From: Lucinisca nassula
Lineage: Eukaryota > Mollusca > Bivalvia > Lucinida > Lucinidae
Assembly (NCBI GenBank): GCA_963580285.1
Contig: OY757017.1
Coordinates: forward strand, 13,218,538 to 13,282,537
Length of the DNA stretch: 64,000 nucleotides
Reading direction: 5' to 3'
The notes beneath the pieces were generated by a model. It ran no database searches. It was not told the DNA's origin and saw only the letters and a program-made list of their open reading frames with translations. The translations under genes were made by a program, and so were the position numbers. Every line of letters begins with the position of its first letter. Within the stretch, counting starts at the first letter, position 1. Below are positions 11,701 through 22,127 of this stretch, in pieces.

Positions 11701-12545
11701 CAGGAATTATGTAGGTGACCACTGGCTGTTGCTACATGCTAAATATATAAGCTCTGGGCCCTGTGGTTTCAGAGAAGAAGATTTTTGAAGCTTTTTTTCA
11801 ATTATGAGTCAAGGGAGCGAAGGGGCCCCGGGGCGTGGCCCATTTGGAACCCAGGGGCATGATTGGCAGGAATTATGTAGGTGACCACCTGCCATTGCTA
11901 CATGCTAAATATATAAGCTCTGGGCCCTGTGGTTTCAGAGAAGAAGATTTTTGAAGCTTTTTTCCATTATGAGTCTATGGGAGCGAAGGGGCCCCAGGGC
12001 GTGGCCCTTTTTGAACCCAGGGGCATGATTGGCAGGAATTATGTAGGTGACTACTTGCCATTGCTACATGCTAAATATCTAAGCTCTGGGCCCTGTGGTT
12101 TCAGAGAAGAAGATTTTAGAAGTTTTTTTTCCAGTATTAGTCTATGGGAGCGAAGGGGCCCTAGGGCGTGGCCCATTTGGCACCGAGGGGCATGATTGGC
12201 AGGAATTAGATAGTTGACCACTTGCCCTTGCTACATGCTTAATATCTAAGCTCTGGGTCCTGTGGTTTCAGAGAAGAAGATTTTAAAATGTTTTCCCATT
12301 ATAAGTCTATGGGAGCTATATGTTGCCATGACAACCAGAATTCCAATCTGATCAGCCGAAAAACCTTATGCAGCCTTTCCCCCTACCTGATGATGATTCA
12401 CATGAAATTTGATCAAGATTGGCCATGGGGTATTGGAGATATACTTATTTGAAATTGTTTACGGATGCACGGATGCACGGACGCACGACGGACAAAAAGT
12501 GATCCCAAAAGCTCACCTTGTCACTACGTGACAGGTGAGCTAAAA
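8708..12545 (+). mobile_element. Helentron-like non-autonomous element H1 with 167-bp array
   Basis: The left end is AACAAGAGGGCCC followed by a small hairpin and CGCTCACCTG. The right end is a hairpin, GCTCACCTTGTCAC-TAC-GTGACAGGTGAGC, followed by TAAAA. The shared GCTCACCT at both ends, the terminal hairpin, the internal array and the CGGATGCACGG microsatellite before the hairpin match the described layout of non-autonomous Helentrons (DINE-1-like, oyster pearl-like). No Rep/helicase is present. Positions 8822-8967 carry sequence shared with SINE-like S3. Confidence 0.7.
9160..12290 (+). repeat. 167-bp tandem array inside H1
   Basis: Eighteen clear monomers, with one or two more diverged ones at the left, share GCTCTGGGCCCTGTGGTTTC, AGAAGAAGATTTTTGAAGC, GGGGCGTGGCC and GGGGCATGATTGGCAGGA. 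The GCTCTGGG motif recurs every 163-169 bp (9420, 9588, 9755 ... 12252). The roughly 60-residue frames repeated on both strands are a by-product of the period. Confidence 0.9.
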
Positions 12546-12624
12546 AAAAAAAAATGCCTCTCCTTAAAACACATTCATTCCCTGGATCTTAAACCATTCT
12601 AAAGAGAAGTATACATTTACTTAC

Positions 12625-12672
12625 ATGTGGAATGGGCCAAAATAGCAAATACATCACCAGTGCCTGGGATTG
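12625..12672 (-). CDS. Exon 13: short linker
   Basis: The 48-bp phase 1-1 exon encodes IPGTGDVFAILAHST. It has a strong TTTTTCCAG acceptor and an AT|GTAAGTAA donor. It is too short for coding content to prove it; the evidence is the splice signals and the matching phases on both sides. Confidence 0.62.
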
Positions 12673-12994
12673 CTGGAAAAAGAAATGGGAGCATGTTTAC
12701 GATCATACAGAAAGTAAAACCCTAGCTAACAATTACAGAGAAAACACATATATTTCTGAAAGAAACAACTACAAAGTTTGATGCTGATCTCCTTATGTTT
12801 CTTGACAGTAGAAGCCCTCGTGGTGTAGTGGTAATATAAGTAAGTAAGTAATGCTATTCACAGGATCAATCCCCAGCTTTTCCAGACCTCCAGATCAGTC
12901 TTTATACCGAGAACCCGTCTCCATATGACCTTAGCTGTCGGTGAGACATAAAACTCAAACACCTACTCACTTTCTTGACAGTAAAGGTTTGTTT

Positions 12995-13312
12995 ATTACC
13001 ATCACCTGAACAAGTCTGTGACATGAACACCCCTAAACCCCACTTTATGTGGAGAAAAAATGGGATTTATTAGGGTATACATTTTTTTTCTTATTTCTGT
13101 TCTGAAACATAGGTTGTGGTGCTCATTAGAACCACTTCAATGAGGACCATCTTAATGAGGCGGTTCTAACGAGCACCCACAACTTATGTTTGCAGTAAAT
13201 AAGAGAAATATCAGAAATATCATGGATTTTCATCAGAAAAATAGCCATTTTTCAGATTAAAAAAAAATGCATTATGGTGCATGGGTGTGTTATCATAATG
13301 AATCATATTTTA
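12995..13312. mobile_element. MITE M2
   Basis: M2 begins CATCACCTGAACAAGTCTG. It contains ACCCCTAAACCCCACTTTAT and the shared hairpin core (GGTTGTGGTGCTCATTAGAAC against its mirror), and ends CATGGGTGTGTTATCATAATG-like sequence. Confidence 0.65.
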
Positions 13313-13664
13313 AGCCTTTGTTCTGCTGAACACAATAATCTCCATGTTTGCAAATAGTGCAGATCCTGATTAGACTTCTTCAAAGTGTCTTCTTCACTAT
13401 TTTCATATTCTCAAATACCGTATTCACGTTCTCAGTGTATTTACTGACAAGTGAAAAAGTTCAAAACAGATTTTCAAGATGGCCGTCATGGCAGCCATCT
13501 TGGAATTCGAGTCCTAACAAACTGAGCTATTTTTGATTTGATAGTCTCCAAAATGCCTCAAACCCTGTTTGCAGTCAATCTGTTGCACTGTTTGAGAATG
13601 AGTTGTTGAAAATGTGAATGCCAGTGCAATGACGGATGGACAGATGGAAAAACTTTCAAAGGCA

Positions 13665-14582
13665 TCACGAAAACACACCTATATAATTTTGACCCCTTGA
13701 ACCCCACTTGACAATAAGCGGTTCTAATGAGTACCTACAATCTATATTTTGATCAGAAATAAGAAAAATATCCCAATTTTTCATCTTAAAATTTTCATTT
13801 TTTTTGGAGATAAAGGTTACGATGTATTTATATTAGTGAGTTTTCGTAAAGAAAACAGGCAACAACATTTATAACTAACCTGGATCAGCTCCAGTCGAGC
13901 AAAAAACCCTTTAGTAAACCACTGGTTTGTAATATAGCAGGCAACAACATAAACACCTGAATCAGATCCAGGTGAGCTAAAAACCCCTATAGTAACCAAT
14001 GGTATGTAATATAGCTTATTCCCCAACAATTACACTGAGCCCCATGATCTCCTTAGGTCAAGATAAGGAACTTTTATCATCCGAAAAGTACATGTACTGA
14101 TATTTTTCTTATCTCTGCATGAAAACTTATGTTGTGGGTACACCTTAGAAGCATCTCGGTGAAGCGACAAGGCACTTTTAATGAGTACCCACAATGCATG
14201 TTTTCATGCAGAAAAAAGAAAACGAATATGTAGATACCCCCTCATATCTGGGGCTATGATCATCTCATTATCATGAAATATGCTATCGATATGAAAACCA
14301 CACATTACGAAATCACGCATATACAAATACACTGTAAACTTTACGGCAGAAAAACTAAAATTTTACGATGAAAAATTGTGATCTTTTTCTTATTTCTGCT
14401 CAAAATATAGATTGCGGGTACTCGTTAGAACCGCCTCATTGAGGCGGTTCTAACAAGTACCCACAATCTATATTTTAGAGCAGAAATAAGAAAAATAAGG
14501 GTCACCCCTGTAAACCCAAGTTTTACTGTATAAAAGTGGGGTTCAAGAGGGTCATAATTATAAAGGCGTGTTTTTGTGATGC
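13665..14582. mobile_element. MITEs M1 (13665-13852, 14305-14582) and a hairpin relic (14087-14215)
   Basis: The copy at 14305-14582 is nearly complete, with a perfect central TTAGAACCGCCTC/GAGGCGGTTCTAA arm. The copy at 13665 is a deletion derivative that has lost half of the hairpin. The relic at 14087 keeps only the GTTGTGGGTAC hairpin flanks. Confidence 0.6.
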
Positions 14583-14663
14583 GTCCCCAAACAGTTGCTC
14601 AAAGGTTTTGAAGACATGTCCTATAGTAACTGATCTGGATCAAAGATTGCAAACATAACTTAC

Positions 14664-14827
14664 TGCTTCCCCATGTAGTAGCTGTCTGTGCAGGAGAATA
14701 GTAGAATGCTGGCGTCTGTGACCCCGAGAACGGGCAACCATTCTTTGTGGAAACCATCATCCAGCCTTGAGAATTACACCCACTACCAGAGCTGCTGGCG
14801 TAGAACTGGCGACCAGTCGACGGATCA
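14664..14827 (-). CDS. Exon 12: unassigned domain, part 3
   Basis: The 164-bp exon completes the domain with DPSTGRQFYASSSGSGC, QGWMMVSTKNGCPF and a Ser/Thr/Ala-rich tail. Its two cysteines, near GSGC and NGCPF, may pair. The acceptor is ATTCAACAG and the donor is GCA|GTAAGTTA, and it leaves in phase 1 like every other module boundary. An M4-like stretch lies in the intron just after the donor. Confidence 0.78.
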
Positions 14828-15099
14828 CTGTTGAATAAAAATTTAACCCTTTTCGTACCAAATGGAATCTTTCTCCTTATATAAAGCAGGAGTTCATTTC
14901 AAAATCTAGGGGTGTCAGGTTGTGTTTTCTTTTGGAAAATGGCTGAACTTTTTGCAAACAGTGTAGGCCCTGATCAGATGCCGCGCTCTGCGGCGTCTGA
15001 TCTGGGCCTGCACTGTTTGCCAATTACCCGTTTTGGTGTATCTGGTACTAAATGGGTAAAACTTCAGCATGCATCGCAAATCCCTGCACTTTCTCTACA

Positions 15100-16050
15100 G
15101 TGGAGCCAAATGTAACATTGTTTTCACACCCTCATGATATAAGGGCGCGACACACCAAATTTGGTTGCATTCCTTTCAGTTGTCTTGGAGGAGATAGCAT
15201 GATGGAAAGACAGACTGATGGATGGGCAGACAGAGGCATTCACAATATATGTATTCTTAAACACTAAAGTGGGGGGATTATCAACCAATCTATGGCTAGC
15301 AATCCATTTATGGGGCAGTCATAAGGAGTGTACACCCAGATAAGATGCTGTATAATGCTGCATCTGACCTGGGTGTTCACTCTTTGCTTGAATTACATGC
15401 ATTCATGTTCAACTAGCCACAAACAAAACAATGTTCTATAAGAAGGATAATCCTTAGGAGGCAAAGATTACATCACAGAACTGAACCGCAAAGTGTAATT
15501 TTTTCTGGGCCAGACTAGCTAGTTTTGACCAACTAGGCCTCATCAGTGACCCTCAAACACTTTCAAAACCTAGAAACCCTTTACATGGAAATGGACTGGA
15601 AGATTCCATTGTCATATATTGTCACATAATACTAAGGGAACGATTATTTTTGTATTTATTTATTGTTTTGTTTTCAAGTTTCACAAGAATGTGTCACTTG
15701 GAACATGCTGATTGCAAACTCAGCATTGGAAAATATTCTTCAAGGAAACAGATTGCTTCCCCTACCACCAGAATGTAGATTTGATCAAACTCTTTTAAGC
15801 ATTTCTGTCCACATATGTAGATCAAATATGAAATGGAATCTAATGACCGCAAAATAAAATGATGAGCAACAGCTGTTGTCATTCAAACTTTAATTCCCAA
15901 GCAAACAACCTTGAACTTAAAATCAAATCATCGGACAGACATGTTTCCGTATTTACCCTAAATATTCAGAGACCTCAACTCCTTACATACATGTTCTAAA
16001 ACTTGAGTACAATTTAATACCCCATGTTATGTCTAAAATAGCTGAATGAG
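15100..16050. other. Unassigned intron sequence
   Basis: A GACAGACTGATGGATGGGCAG stretch at about 15210-15240 resembles the ends of array-bearing elements. A degenerate M4 hairpin lies at 15332-15395. Nothing else is recognisable. Confidence 0.4.
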
Positions 16051-16366
16051 TGGCAAACAGTGTAGACCATGATGAGATGCTGCATTCTGCCACATGTCAT
16101 CTGGGTTGACACTGTTTGCTTCAGCCCGTCTGTTGGAATACATATGGTAAATATGGTGTTTGCTCAAACTTCCCCTTGGTGTCACGGGCAGCCTATGTTC
16201 AATGATTTTGGCTTTTTCTTGACATCATCATTTTTATTTTGGATAAACCACATAAACTAGGGGTTGTGAGCTTGATTCTGGGCTTATCAAGGACTTCTCA
16301 AGACTTTCCAATGAGTCTTTAAAGCAAGGTCCCATCTAAATATTGTTGTTAGTGAGACGTAAAACC

Positions 16367-16600
16367 ATTACGAAAACACACCTATTGAAATTTTACCACC
16401 ACAAAATGACATTTTTCAGATAAAAATGCTAATAATTTTCATATTTGTGCTCAAAACATAGATTGTGTGTACTCGTTAGAACCGCCTCGCCGAGTACCCA
16501 CTAGAATAAGAAAAATAAAGTATACCCCCCGGAAAGCCCAGTTTAACTATATAAAAGTGGGGTTCAAGGGGATCAAAATTATATAGGTGGGTTTTCGTGA
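16367..16600. mobile_element. MITE M1 between SINE S2 fragments
   Basis: It runs from CATTACGAAAACACACCTAT to AGGTGGGTTTTCGTGATG. GCAAGGTCCCATCT and GTGAGACGTAAAAC, both S2 tail sequence, occur on each side, so the MITE probably landed in or beside an S2 copy. The hairpin here is shortened. Confidence 0.55.
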
Positions 16601-16761
16601 TGTTAAAGCAAGGTCCCATCTCAATATGACCTTAGTTGTTGGTGAGACGTAAAACTCAAACATTTCGGATAAAATGCAATAAGCATGCCATCAACATATC
16701 TTTTAAATGTTTATGCATAAATGCAAAATCTAATTTCTAACGCAGTGCACCTATACACATT

Positions 16762-17036
16762 ATGATAACACACCCGTGCGATATAGTGCATTTTTCACAT
16801 CTCCAAAATGGCCATTTTTCTGATGAAAATCCGTGATATTTTTCTTATAAATACTGCAAACATAGGTTGTGGGTGCTCATTAGAACCTCCTCATTGAGGC
16901 GGTTCTAAAGAGTACCCACAACCTATGTCTTGGAGCAAAAATAACAAAAATAAAGTATACCCCGTAAACCCCAGTTTTCTCTGTATAAAGTGGGGTATAG
17001 GGGGTCTTCATTTCACAGACTTGTTCACGTGATGCA
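16762..17036. mobile_element. MITE M2, reverse orientation
   Basis: It starts CATTATGATAACACACCCG and ends GACTTGTTCACGTGATGC. The central hairpin is CATAGGTTGTGGGTGCTC with TTAGAACC/GGTTCTAA, slightly mismatched. Confidence 0.65.
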
Positions 17037-17094
17037 GGCAATGGAAAGAAGCTGTGATTTATTCTGCATAAAATCAGTGGTTTGATTAAAATAG

Positions 17095-17530
17095 CTGCCA
17101 TCTTAGATTCTTTGATATAAGACAGTGTAATTTCATTATCATGGATCAAAAATGTTATGAAAGGACTTAAATGTATGTGTTACAGTCAACAGTGTTGGTG
17201 GCATTTCTTATAACATTACATAAACAATTGCAAAGATTGCCACAAATTTTTCTTTTTTTCTTCAATTACTTCTGAACCTCATAAGAGGACTTCAGAAGGG
17301 TGAAATGGATGTAACCAACACAATTATTGTCAATTTTTAGTATGTTAGAATTGAAATAGATCAGTTCTAGTGCATGATTTGTTGAGTAATAAATCACAGT
17401 TTGTCAGTTAGTTGTAAAGTAGATTTGATCTAAGCACTCCTTATTTGATCTTCTTTACAAGTAACCTCCAAACTGTGATTTATAACTCAACAAATCACTG
17501 ATAGAGCTGGCTTATTTATAAAATGAGCCA
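17095..17530 (+). repeat. Dispersed repeat M10
   Basis: It shares a run of blocks with 36090-36560: GCCATCTTAAATTCTTT, GGACTTAAATG, ATTACAGTCAA, TGTTAGAATTGAAATAGATC and AACTCAACAAATCAC-like ends. It contains an inverted pair of GTGATTTNTNACTC motifs. The class is unknown. Confidence 0.5.
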
Positions 17531-17777
17531 GTGAATGACAAAACCTACAAGATGGCTTAAGCGAACAGCGAAGACTCAGATCAGCCTGTGCATTCGTGCA
17601 GTCTGATCAGAGCCTTCGCTGATCACATGTACCTACTATAGGCTTATATCTAAGCAAGGACACATAAGCAAAAGGTATTGTCATAGTAGATGGGTGCGCA
17701 GGTTGAGTTGAGTCTGTGCTGGTCGCACTGGTCTTATTGTTGGCTTTGTCATGCACAGGCGCAAATAAAATCCCTAC

Positions 17778-17935
17778 CCTATGAGGCTAAACAAGTTCTT
17801 TGGTGCATATTTGATGTCTGTCCAGGTTGAGGAGATGATTCGGCTAGGATCAAACCAGCTATTCTTATCCGTACCAGTAGCATCAAAGATAATGTTGGCC
17901 TTCTCTACACCTTGGTTGAAGATAGCCACTTTCAC
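17778..17935 (-). CDS. Exon 11: unassigned domain, part 2
   Basis: The 158-bp exon starts in phase 0 with VKVAIFNQGVEKANIIFDAT and ends NLFSLIG, leaving two bases for the next exon. It includes a NSWFDPSRIISSTW segment. Alternating hydrophobic residues suggest beta strands. The donor is AGG|GTAGGGAT and the acceptor is ATCACAG. Confidence 0.8.
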
Positions 17936-18421
17936 CTGTGATGGGAAAGGACAATGGATTGTATAATTAAGCAATAATTTTTCCTTATATGTTGAAGATG
18001 TTTGTGTGTGTTTGAGTTTTACAGCTAATGTCATATGGAGACATGACCTCAGATTAAAGACTCATCCTAAAGTCTGGAGAAGCCCTGGAGTGAACCTACG
18101 AACCCTGGTTTATGAAACGAGTAGCATAACCACTACACCACAGAGGCTTCTGAAGGTGTTCGTATGAACTACTATGATAAATGTTTTTATAGCAAAATGA
18201 AAAAAAAAATTTCCCTTAAACAAGGGAAATTGAGCTTATTTTCCTTACCAGTATTTTCTTAATAAAACGTATGTTGTGAGTACTTGTTTGAACCAACAAG
18301 TACCCACAACATATTATGTTATAAGCCCAACTTTTGTAATGTTCTCACAACATAATATCAATTTAATTAGCATTGGTTACAAGTGAAAAATTATTAATTT
18401 CTTATGAAAATAAAATATCCC

Positions 18422-18661
18422 TTAAGGGGAATGGATACACCTCGAAGGGAGGCAACTCCTGTAAAAGTATTTCTGTCTCCCATATCAATAGGGGTCAACT
18501 CTTATAGGAAAGAATTTGCTCCTCAGGAGCAAATTCTTTTCTATAAGATTAGACCCCTTCTTCACAGGACAGAGTTTATAGAAAAGGGAACAGGAAGTCC
18601 CGAAAGTTGTCTCCCTTTGAAAAATGGCGGGAAAATCTGACCGGTGTATCCTTCTCCTTAA
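18422..18661. mobile_element. TTAA-flanked MITE M6, compact copy
   Basis: A clean 240-bp copy with TIR GGGGAATGGATACACC / GGTGTATCCTTCTCC inside perfect TTAA flanks. The central hairpin is GAATTTGCTCCTCAGGAGCAAATTC. This copy defines the family ends. Confidence 0.8.
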
Positions 18662-18752
18662 ATATTCTCAATACTCCTTCTCATCTGCATCATGTTAACA
18701 AGTCTGTGTAATGCACAGCCCTGTAAATCCAACTTCATATGGAGAAAATGGG

Positions 18753-19118
18753 TTTATCACATGACGTCGCGTCTGAGAGTGTAATAATGCCATGTAATAT
18801 TTTCGATAATCCACTAGTGGATTAAATATGCAAATTAGCTAGATACGTCCCGTAACGTTACATGTACAACGTTATTAATGACGTTGCGATTACTAATGAC
18901 GGAATATTGACATTTTTCTAAACAAAACGTGAATAAAAATGCGTTTTTAATGCCATATGACAAATAGAATCTTGCATTCGTGCTCATGTAATATTGAATT
19001 TATTAAACTCGTTGAGAAAAAGGGATAAAATGCTCGGCAAAGCCTCGCATTTATCCCTTTTCCTCAACTCGTTTAATAAATTCAATAATACATGAGCACT
19101 CATGTAAGATCCTCTATA
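18753..19118 (+). mobile_element. MITE M3, plus orientation
   Basis: Full-length, from ATGACGTCGCGTCTGAG to CATGTAAGATCCTC. It lies 200 bp to the left of exon 10, in inverted orientation to the copy at 19840-20215. Confidence 0.75.
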
Positions 19119-19319
19119 TACATCACTTTCTTTATTTTTGCTCAAAAACATAGACTGTGGGTACTCGTTTGAACCACCTGTAAAGAATTTGCTTCTGAGG
19201 AGCAAAGTCTTCCCTTTAAGAGCTGACCCCTTTTGACATCGGAGACAATAATACTTTTGCAGGAGTTGTCTCCGCTAAAGGTGTTCCCATTCCCCTTAAG
19301 AAGAAAACAATGACTTTAC

Positions 19320-19498
19320 CTTATCGATACATAGATTATTCCAGTAGTTTGATAGACTAGGCTTGTAGTGCCCTGGGTAAGTGCTGGTGAGGTACATGGC
19401 CTGAGGGACATTGGCATTACTAGTGTTTGGACTGGTCCACAACTGGTACAGGTTACCGGGGACACCAGCTACACCCTTCATCATTATTGTCCAACCAG
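19320..19498 (-). CDS. Exon 10: unassigned domain, part 1
   Basis: The 179-bp exon enters in phase 1 and leaves in phase 0. It begins GWTIMMKGVAGVPGNLYQLW and ends with a Trp/Asn-containing segment closing NNLCIDK. The acceptor is TTTTTTCAG and the donor is AAG|GTAAAGTC. With the next two exons it makes one domain of about 168 residues that I cannot name. A faint resemblance to proteins annotated as skeletal organic matrix protein 5-like is only an impression. Inverted M3 copies flank this exon. Confidence 0.8.
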
Positions 19499-19839
19499 CT
19501 GAAAAAATGGTTAAAAGGGAATAAAGATGTAAAACAGAGAAAAGCCATATATTACCAGTAAACGGAAAAGAAATGTTCTACTTAGCATTTGGATATAAGG
19601 AACACATTTACAAAGACACTGTGGTGTAATAAACATTTTTGTACAAAAGCATTTTAATTAAACAAGGAATTTTAATGTAATGATTTTTTTTCCATAGGCA
19701 TTTAAAGGTGATGAGATTTTTGCAAAAGCATTCTCAGGTAATGCATATTTTTGCAAAGGCATTCTGTTTAAAATTAATGAACATTTTTGCAATGGCATTC
19801 TAATTTCATCATATGAAAAATATGGCTTATAACATATAA

Positions 19840-20215
19840 AAAGAGGATCTTACATGAGTGCCCATGTATTACTGAGTTTATTAAATGAGTTGAGGAAAAG
19901 GGATACAATGCGAGGCTTTGCCGAGCATTTTATCCATTTTCTTCAACAAGTTTAATAAATTCAATAATACTTGAGCATGAATGCAAGATTCTTTTTATCA
20001 TATGACATTTAAAACACATTTTATTCACGATTGTTTACAGAAATGTTAATTTTCCGCCATTAGTAAACGCGACGTCATTAAGATTGACGTACATGTAACG
20101 ATACGGGACGTATCTAGCTTATTTGCATATTTAATCCACTAGTGGATTATCGAAAATATTACATGATGTTATTACACTCTCAGATGTGACATCATATGAT
20201 AAATCTCTATATTAC
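19840..20215 (-). mobile_element. MITE M3, minus orientation
   Basis: It starts GAGGATCTTACATGAGTGC and ends TCAGATGTGACATCATATGA, the mirror of the plus-strand copies. It lies about 340 bp to the right of exon 10. Confidence 0.75.
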
Positions 20216-20337
20216 ACTTCTCATTATAACATAGTTTCAGATATAATACAGTTTAAAGATGGATCACAGAAATGTATAAATCATATTCACCATATTTGCC
20301 GGCTCCAAGCTTGCACATTGTAAATAATGGAAAAACA

Positions 20338-20390
20338 GGTAACCAGACCACTCTGACCTTCAAAGGTCAGGGGGGTCTGGTTACCCTTTT
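20338..20390. repeat. Short hairpin
   Basis: GGTAACCAGACC and GGTCTGGTTACC enclose CTGACCTTCAAAGGTCAG, so arms and tip are both self-complementary. It is probably a MITE core; no arms are recognised. Confidence 0.5.
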
Positions 20391-20511
20391 TTCCAACACT
20401 GATAACCTTCCGACTAGGAATCAGCAGATAATGCAAATAAGGTGAATAGAAAAATGACCACAAACAGAGGTGAAATCTGTGTCTTTATCAGGGCATTTCT
20501 CAGTAACATAT

Positions 20512-21331
20512 ACTCACCGGAAATAGAAACTATACACTCAATTTTGAGTTGTCACTGGCGAAACATTTTAATGAACTTTGAATTTCAATTATATAACGTA
20601 TCATCACTGGCATGTCTGATTTATCGAATAAATTTTTTAATGATAAGTACGATTTTTCGGGTAGAGCCACAGGTACAAAGCAAGGGTCCAAATCTTGCTG
20701 TTAAAGTTTCCATTGAGTCAAACATTTTGTGTCGTGAATGTGATTCCCATTTTTACCAGTTATTACGCATCATCTAATGTTGGAAATATTGTTAACAAAA
20801 TGAAAATTTTCACAATGGCTGAAATGTTATCGACGTTTAAATATTGGACCAAACCACCGGAAGTGAGCCAAAAGTATGGCATTTCTGAGTGCGGTTTTTG
20901 TTTTTATCAATATTTAAGACACAGCTGAAGACGATTCAAGGCACTTTTTGGTCGATTTTTGGCTTGAAACATTACTTTGAAAATTTCGCGGAAAAAAGCA
21001 ATTTCTGAGATTTCAATAGAATGTTTGCTTCTCGATAATTTTCAGATGTTATGTTATTTTTTTTATTTCTTGCTTTTCACTTGTTACCTACACGCAAAAA
21101 TGTTGAAGTCAAAATTCGATTACAAACAGATTTTGTGAAAAATGCACTTTTCTACATTTTCCCCCAAAACAGTTATTTTGAACACCAGAGTTCTTTAAAT
21201 TGTTACAGGATTCATGTCGATAGTTAGTCAAATCCTTAATCAGTAACTTTTAACTGAATTATCCACTTGTTTTGTCAGGCGAGACAATTTAAAAACAATT
21301 TAAAAGTGTATAGTTTCTATTTCCGGTCAGT
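20512..21331. mobile_element. 820-bp DNA transposon remnant with about 27-bp TIRs
   Basis: The ends are ACTCACCGGAAATAGAAACT, continuing to TATACACT, and the mirrored copy at 21305-21331 with one or two mismatches. The flanks read ATAT on both sides, compatible with a 4-bp or TA target duplication. Internal frames (such as 20442-20777) show no transposase motif. Confidence 0.65.
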
Positions 21332-21371
21332 ATATGTACACTTATCTTAAAAATCCTTTTACATGTTTGCA

Positions 21372-21640
21372 TTATGAAAACATGCCTGTACAAATATATT
21401 TTAACCTTTATTGCAGAAAATTTTAAGATGAAAATTGTGATATTTTTCTTATTTCCCCTCAAAATTTAGATGATGGGTACTCGTTAGAACCGCCTCGTAG
21501 AGGCGGTTCTAACGAGTACCCACAATCTATATTTTAGAGTGGAAATAAGAAAAATAAGGTTTACCCCTGTAAACCCCAGTTTTACTATATAAAAGTGGGG
21601 TTCAAGGGGGTCAAATTTTAATAGGTGTGTTTTTGTGATG
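21372..21640. mobile_element. MITE M1, full copy
   Basis: It runs from CATTATGAAAACATGCCTGT to GGTGTGTTTTTGTGATG. The central hairpin GGGTACTCGTTAGAACCGCC is perfect over the inner arm. Confidence 0.75.
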
Positions 21641-21677
21641 TGAAAAAGTGCTCAACTAAATTCAACAAACACCAATA

Positions 21678-22024
21678 CAGTAGAACTTCGATGGCTCGAG
21701 CACCGATGGCTCATTTACCATGGATGAGTCGAACCCATTCTTGAGCCCCTTGCGGAAATCCTCTACATAAGAAATAGTGGGGGATAATTGAGGAGATTTT
21801 AGTCTTTTATCTTGCAAATGTATGCTATGTGTACTCATTAGAATCGCCTCGATGAGGCGATTCTAATGAGTACACACAGCATACATTTTCATTATAGATC
21901 AACGAAAAGATGTCTAAAAGGATCTCGTTATGCCTCCTGACAGTAACCTCAGTGGCTCGAACTACCGCTGTCTCGAACAAATTTTCATGGTCCCAAAGGG
22001 GTTCGAGCCATCGAAGTTCGACTG
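21678..22024. mobile_element. Pogo/Tigger-like MITE abutting the exon 9 splice donor
   Basis: The TIR is CAGTAGAACTTCGATGGCTC, mirrored as GAGCCATCGAAGTTCGACTG, with TA on both sides (21676-21677 and 22025-22026). CAGTNGAACTTC-type TIRs with a TA target fit the pogo/Tc1 group, an inference from ends alone. The centre is a hairpin of the same type as M1 (GTACTCATTAGAATCGCCTC). A degenerate relative is at 34560-34760. The right TA belongs to the GTAAGTA donor of exon 9. Confidence 0.75.
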
Positions 22025-22031
22025 TACTTAC

Positions 22032-22082
22032 TTGTAGTAAGGGGCTGACCAGTGGGTGGAGGTGGTGAAGTACCCGTAACAG
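22032..22082 (-). CDS. Exon 9: Thr/Pro linker
   Basis: The 51-bp phase 1-1 exon encodes VTGTSPPPPTGQPLTT, a cysteine-free spacer between the ShK block and the unassigned domain. The acceptor is GTTTCAG and the donor is CAA|GTAAGTAC. The TA of that donor is also the TA flank of a pogo-like MITE (21678-22024). Confidence 0.72.
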
Positions 22083-22127
22083 CTGAAACACATGACAATA
22101 AGATGCATGAGATACACTGCAACCTCT

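Noticed and set aside
9708..12195. Many similar frames of 60-89 residues on both strands, some containing VTYIIPANHAP-type or MVSEKKIFEAFFHYES-type sequence
   Set aside because: They repeat with the 167-bp monomer, stop at each unit and occur on both strands. They are by-products of the array.
9160..12290. CRISPR-like regular repeats
   Set aside because: The whole 167-bp unit is repeated with no short repeat alternating with unique spacers, and the setting is eukaryotic.
20338..20390. Candidate microRNA precursor
   Set aside because: The hairpin is short and nearly perfect to the tip, as in MITE cores. The sequence alone gives no support for Drosha-type processing.
20442..20928. Plus-strand frames of 111 and 77 residues
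   Set aside because: They cross the left TIR of the 820-bp element and contain no transposase motif or splice-bounded structure.
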